Source: Artemisia argyi
Taxonomy: Eukaryota > Streptophyta > Magnoliopsida > Asterales > Asteraceae
Reading direction: 5' to 3'
DNA length: 64,000 bases
Assembly (NCBI GenBank): GCA_030686995.1
Contig: JARVZY010002398.1
Span: 46,001-110,000, forward strand
Under the pieces are notes generated by a model. That model had not been told where the DNA came from and searched no databases. It saw nothing but the letters and a program-made list of their open reading frames with translations. This document shows positions 60,575-64,000 of this stretch, piece after piece. Positions within the stretch are counted from its first letter, which is position 1, and every line of letters starts with the position of its first letter. The position numbers and the translations under genes were made by a program.

Positions 60575-61320
60575 CTCACCATACATGAACTCCCGATTAC
60601 CTTCTGACCCTTCGCATCTCATCCATCCTGCACCCAACGATATGAAAAAGAATTACAAACTTGACATTAAACATATAACAAAAGCATAACTTCCCATATG
60701 GCATTAACATACCTCCCTCTTAGTGTGTTTAGCTTGACCATTCCATCAGCTAAAACCTCCTGCAGAATAGGAAAAAACGTCAGACAGACCAAGTGTTCTT
60801 TTTACATAAGAATATAGTAAGGTAAATGGTTTACTAACCTTAAGTTGTACATGCAAGTTTCTTTTTTTAAATTTCTCCAAAACTAATGGCCACACGTCAA
60901 TAACGAACCTTGCAAACAAAGTACTCAAAAAGGTCCCGAGCTTTTCTTTTATTTATGGCTTTATAAGCAGCCACCTGAACTTTAAGTTGAACATCTTTTT
61001 TGATCATTCCCTTAAGGATATCCATTAATGACCATACCTCAATCTCGTAAGTAATGTATAAGAAGAAGAGTAAACAAATATAACAGATGGAAGACAGAGA
61101 TCAACATAAGTGGTAGCTTTCACTTGGCTAACATTCCTAGAAATCCAGTAACTATTCATAAGCAACTAAAGTCATTTAAAATTAGTTGAGTAATTTCAAA
61201 CAAAGAGGAAAATAACTTACCAACTGTTACAGTTGTGGATATATACACACATAAAATATTTACCTTTAGCCATGCAAGATTAGGTGTTATCACATGATCG
61301 TCAATTCGATTACCAAAGTT
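60575..61320 (-). pseudogene. Captured 5' exons of an unrecognised gene
   Basis: Exon-like pieces on the minus strand, in order: up to a donor near 61265 with RIDDHVITPNLAWLK; about 61040-60905 with WSLMDILKGMIKKDVQLKVQ, then AINKRKARDLFEYF; 60905-60840 with VWPLVLEKFKKRNLHVQLK; 60762-60713 with EVLADGMVKLNTLRG; and 60630-60585 with GWMRCEGSEGNREFMYG. Splice sites are plausible. I do not recognise the protein. The pieces need not all come from one gene. Confidence 0.4.
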
Positions 61321-61600
61321 TCACAATAACTTTCTTGGGAAATCGTTGGCTCCTTGATTTTTGGTTGGATGAAGAGTAGGGTTAGTTGGATTTAGGGTTG
61401 CTGTTGTTGCTGTGATTTTGAATAGATTAGGGTTTTGATGATATTCCGAATGTTCAATGTGAAGAAATATGTGTTTGACCCATTAAATCTGGCTATAAAC
61501 ATGGTATAGATATAGTAAATCGCGATTTGAATTAGGCAAGCAGGTACGTAATGTTTATGTCAGTATATAAATTGTGTTTTGCAATGATATATCACAACTT
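61321..61600. other. Untranslated-like lead of captured gene
   Basis: CAA- and TTG-rich with no frame. It could be the 5' untranslated part and promoter of the gene piece to its left. Confidence 0.35.
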
Positions 61601-61604
61601 GTGA

Positions 61605-61672
61605 CATGGTCCAATAGTTGAGGCTCTTGTTAGTGGACGATTAGCCCAGGGTTCGAATCTTGTTCAATACTT
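61605..61672 (+). ncRNA. tRNA-derived (SINE-like) remnant
   Basis: TGGTCCAATAGTTGAGG resembles a pol III box A and GGTTCGAATC, about 35 bases on, a box B. A T run follows. The spacing fits a tRNA-derived SINE head or a decayed tRNA. I cannot fold it into a full cloverleaf. Confidence 0.4.
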
Positions 61673-61813
61673 TTTTACACGAATTTATTTGAATTCGAAT
61701 TTTAGCTCTTCCAAAGTATGCTTAGGTGGACAAATACTGATGACATGGCTACTAATAACAATTACATGGCATTGAAGTGGCAATAATAACGTCATACGCC
61801 TCCTGTTATATAT

Positions 61814-61914
<101 letters not shown>

Positions 61915-61944
61915 TAGCTTCATAACTCGCCTGATGGGCGGGTA

Positions 61945-62935
61945 CGTTTCATAAAATTGTTTGTCATTTTTTTTACTCGGAAAATAAATAATGAATAAGT
62001 CAAATACGTTGAAGGCAATAAATTGAAAATCACAAATATATTGCTCATGTATTATACATAAAAATAACAATCATAAGTATGATAATAAATTAATTACAAA
62101 ACAAAGTATATGACAGAATAAAATTTAATAAGTTGTACACTCTTATCTCCCGTATCAGGATTTCGTGGATATAGCATTTCTGTTGGTTCGTCGTAACTCA
62201 AACTGACATCCCGACATGTGATATTCACATGATAAACAATAAAAGATGTGTTAAAATATCCTTGCTAACATGTCTGATCTAAGTATCGACGATTGATTGG
62301 TGCATATTAGAGCTACATTTAACATTTTCATTGTCTCTTATTTTGGATAGTGTGAATCAAATCTCGGGCACACCAATTCAAGTAGAGTCGTTGCTCTTGA
62401 AGAACGTAAGCCTGCAACTTCAGGCAAGACATGTTAAAATAAGCAATAAAATGTTACTCAAATTTATCTCATCGTAACAAAAGTTGAAAGTTACCCAATC
62501 AAGAAGTTAAACAAACTCCTCTTTTGTCCGATAATTTGTATTGATTTTCCCGCGCACAATCTTTAAAGCATTAATTATGTAATTTTGAGGCTATAAACAT
62601 CTACTTTATCTGCCAAGTATCCTGTCACAACATATTTTGGAGCCATATATCAGCCGAAAAATTGCACCATCGACATCTCATATTCACAGAAAGTCACACT
62701 AAGGCATATCAAATAATGTCCAAAATGTTGAGGTGGGTGTTTGGGATTTTATAAGCAGGAAGTAAAAGCTAATCTGCTTAAAAATAAGCACATACCTATG
62801 TGGTTACTTTTAAGGGCTTCTATTATAGTAACTCTAAACAAATAAGTAATCTTGTCTAAGCCCTTAAGGTTCTACATCTGCACAAAATAATCACATACCC
62901 CCTTGATAAGCAATTCTAAACACCCTCATAACGCA
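61945..62935. other. Interior of second Helitron, no recognised gene
   Basis: AT-rich with short frames. No known domain or repeat is seen. Confidence 0.5.
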
Positions 62936-63400
62936 ATATGAAATTTACATTGTTCTAGCAATTCGTGCATTGACGTGTGCGTTCTCTTCTTCATCAAGTG
63001 GCGGCAGATCAAAAACTGAAATTTTCGCATCAACCCTATCACAAAATTCTTTCCAAGTCGGATTTTCCCCAAACCTCTTCTGAAAGAAGCGGAGCAAAAT
63101 GTGAGTTGCTGTTTCAGCATGAGTTTCGTACCTTCCAATGAAGCATCACCTGAATATAGTATATAGCATATTTGGTGGTAGAAGAAAGTATTATATTAGT
63201 ATATAGTTAATCGATAACATATACACCAATCTTATTAATTAGCAACAATGGGCAAAACATACCGTAAGCCAATTTTCAGCCACTTCCTCTTGTATTTCTT
63301 TTGTAATTAGTTGTTTCAATAAACCATATTTGTATCTTGCCAAGGCCCACAGTTTGTGGCCATGCTTAGTCAAAGCCTTTCCATATACACCAATTTAGTT
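62936..63400 (-). pseudogene. Captured exons of an unrecognised gene in second Helitron
   Basis: One exon (about 63400-63258) reads KALTKHGHKLWALARYKYGL, then TKEIQEEVAENWLT at a GGTATG donor. The next, after a TTCAG acceptor near 63151, can be read in frame as THAETATHILLRFFQKRFGE, then WKEFCDRVDAKISVFDLPP and EEENAHVNARIARTM before a stop. The composition looks like a real soluble protein. I do not recognise it, and the junction phase between the two exons is unclear. Confidence 0.4.
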
Positions 63401-64000
63401 CCAAGTTACCAATGGCATTCAAGAGTGAGCTTCCATGAAACAAAGAATAATATTAGGGCACATAAAATATCAAAAAGATATTGGTGTGATGATAATCGAA
63501 TGTATTTTCAATGAGTTATTTCGAATAATAAAGTAAAATACGATATGAATCAACTATGTAACGGTTATGTGCTTGTCTTTGTATTTCACTGACAATCAAT
63601 TACATATCGTAGTATGTAAGGATGAATAAAACTAAATAAATCTATATAATATTTAGTTAGTTGACATAAGAAAGAAGTTATATCGTTAAAAATCATGTGC
63701 ATTCTAAAAAGATCATGATTCCTACTTCTACAATAAATCTAATGTTTTTAAACATAATTAAAATCATACATTTATCTAGAAGCCTTTGTAAAGAACTAAA
63801 TAAATATACATTTCAAATTAAAGATGAGGAATAGTGTAATTTGGCATGAATTCAAGGTTCACGTTTGAAAAACTACAATTATATGGCTGCAATACTTCGC
63901 AACCTAAATGGCACTTATAGGCTTTGATGGGAGCCAAAAAATACTTATACTAATCAATATCAGCGGTCGTTTAAAAACCTAAACTGCTAATACATCAATG
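63401..64000. other. AT-rich right edge of window
   Basis: No gene, repeat or element end recognised. Confidence 0.5.

Overview
The window is repeat-rich plant nuclear DNA: I find no intact host gene in 64 kb. It is a stack of nested transposable elements. The organism is most likely a daisy-family plant (Asteraceae). The reason is that the extra 3' ORF of the Copia/SIRE element and the Athila-like gag-pol resemble proteins I know from Tanacetum-type genomes; this rests on recognition, not on a search.

Layout. (1) 1-2325: unassigned DNA, then the non-coding 3' part and 3' LTR of a Copia-like element. (2) 2326-7156: two decayed genes of a CACTA (En/Spm) transposon on the minus strand, namely the C-terminal part of a TNP2-type transposase (DUF4218, DUF4216) followed by a Transposase_24-type gene. 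Splice sites are still readable, and a solo LTR (3417-4802) is inserted in the second gene. (3) 7157-about 21380: a 5'-truncated SIRE/Maximus-type Copia element on the minus strand, with 3' LTR, decayed gag-pol, and a long additional ORF downstream of pol preceded by its own TATA-like spacer. That ORF is split by two later insertions: a solo LTR (9225-10536) and a complete non-autonomous LTR element (11567-14187). (4) 21381-36114: an older unidentified block cut by a solo LTR (21689-23352) and by an 11.9-kb insertion with three LTRs and two nearly identical gag-like ORFs (24158-36043). (5) 36115-53083: an Athila-like Ty3/Gypsy element on the plus strand with 5' LTR, primer site and decayed gag-pol but no 3' LTR. 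A 9.6-kb Tekay-type chromovirus (37840-47433) is inserted in its leader. (6) 53398-61817 and 61914-end: two minus-strand, non-autonomous Helitron-like elements in tandem, bounded by TA microsatellites. The first carries exon-sized gene fragments, including formin FH2 and an RGLG/copine-like piece.

Six insertions are supported by 5-bp target duplications that I could read at both ends: TTCAT, CAACC, GGAAT, GAAAT, AGCAC and CTCAC. A theme across families is that the LTR stretch upstream of the TATA box carries family-specific short palindromes or inverted heptamers: TGACGSCGTCA, AAGTGCGCCGCACTT, CCATCCGATCGGATGG, AAGTACTT, GGGACCGGTCCC, and TCACTGA/TCAGTGA. The other strong candidates for a second look are the tri-LTR array, the gene-capturing Helitron, the SIRE accessory ORF with its own promoter-like spacer, and a 41-bp exact repeat shared by two otherwise different elements.
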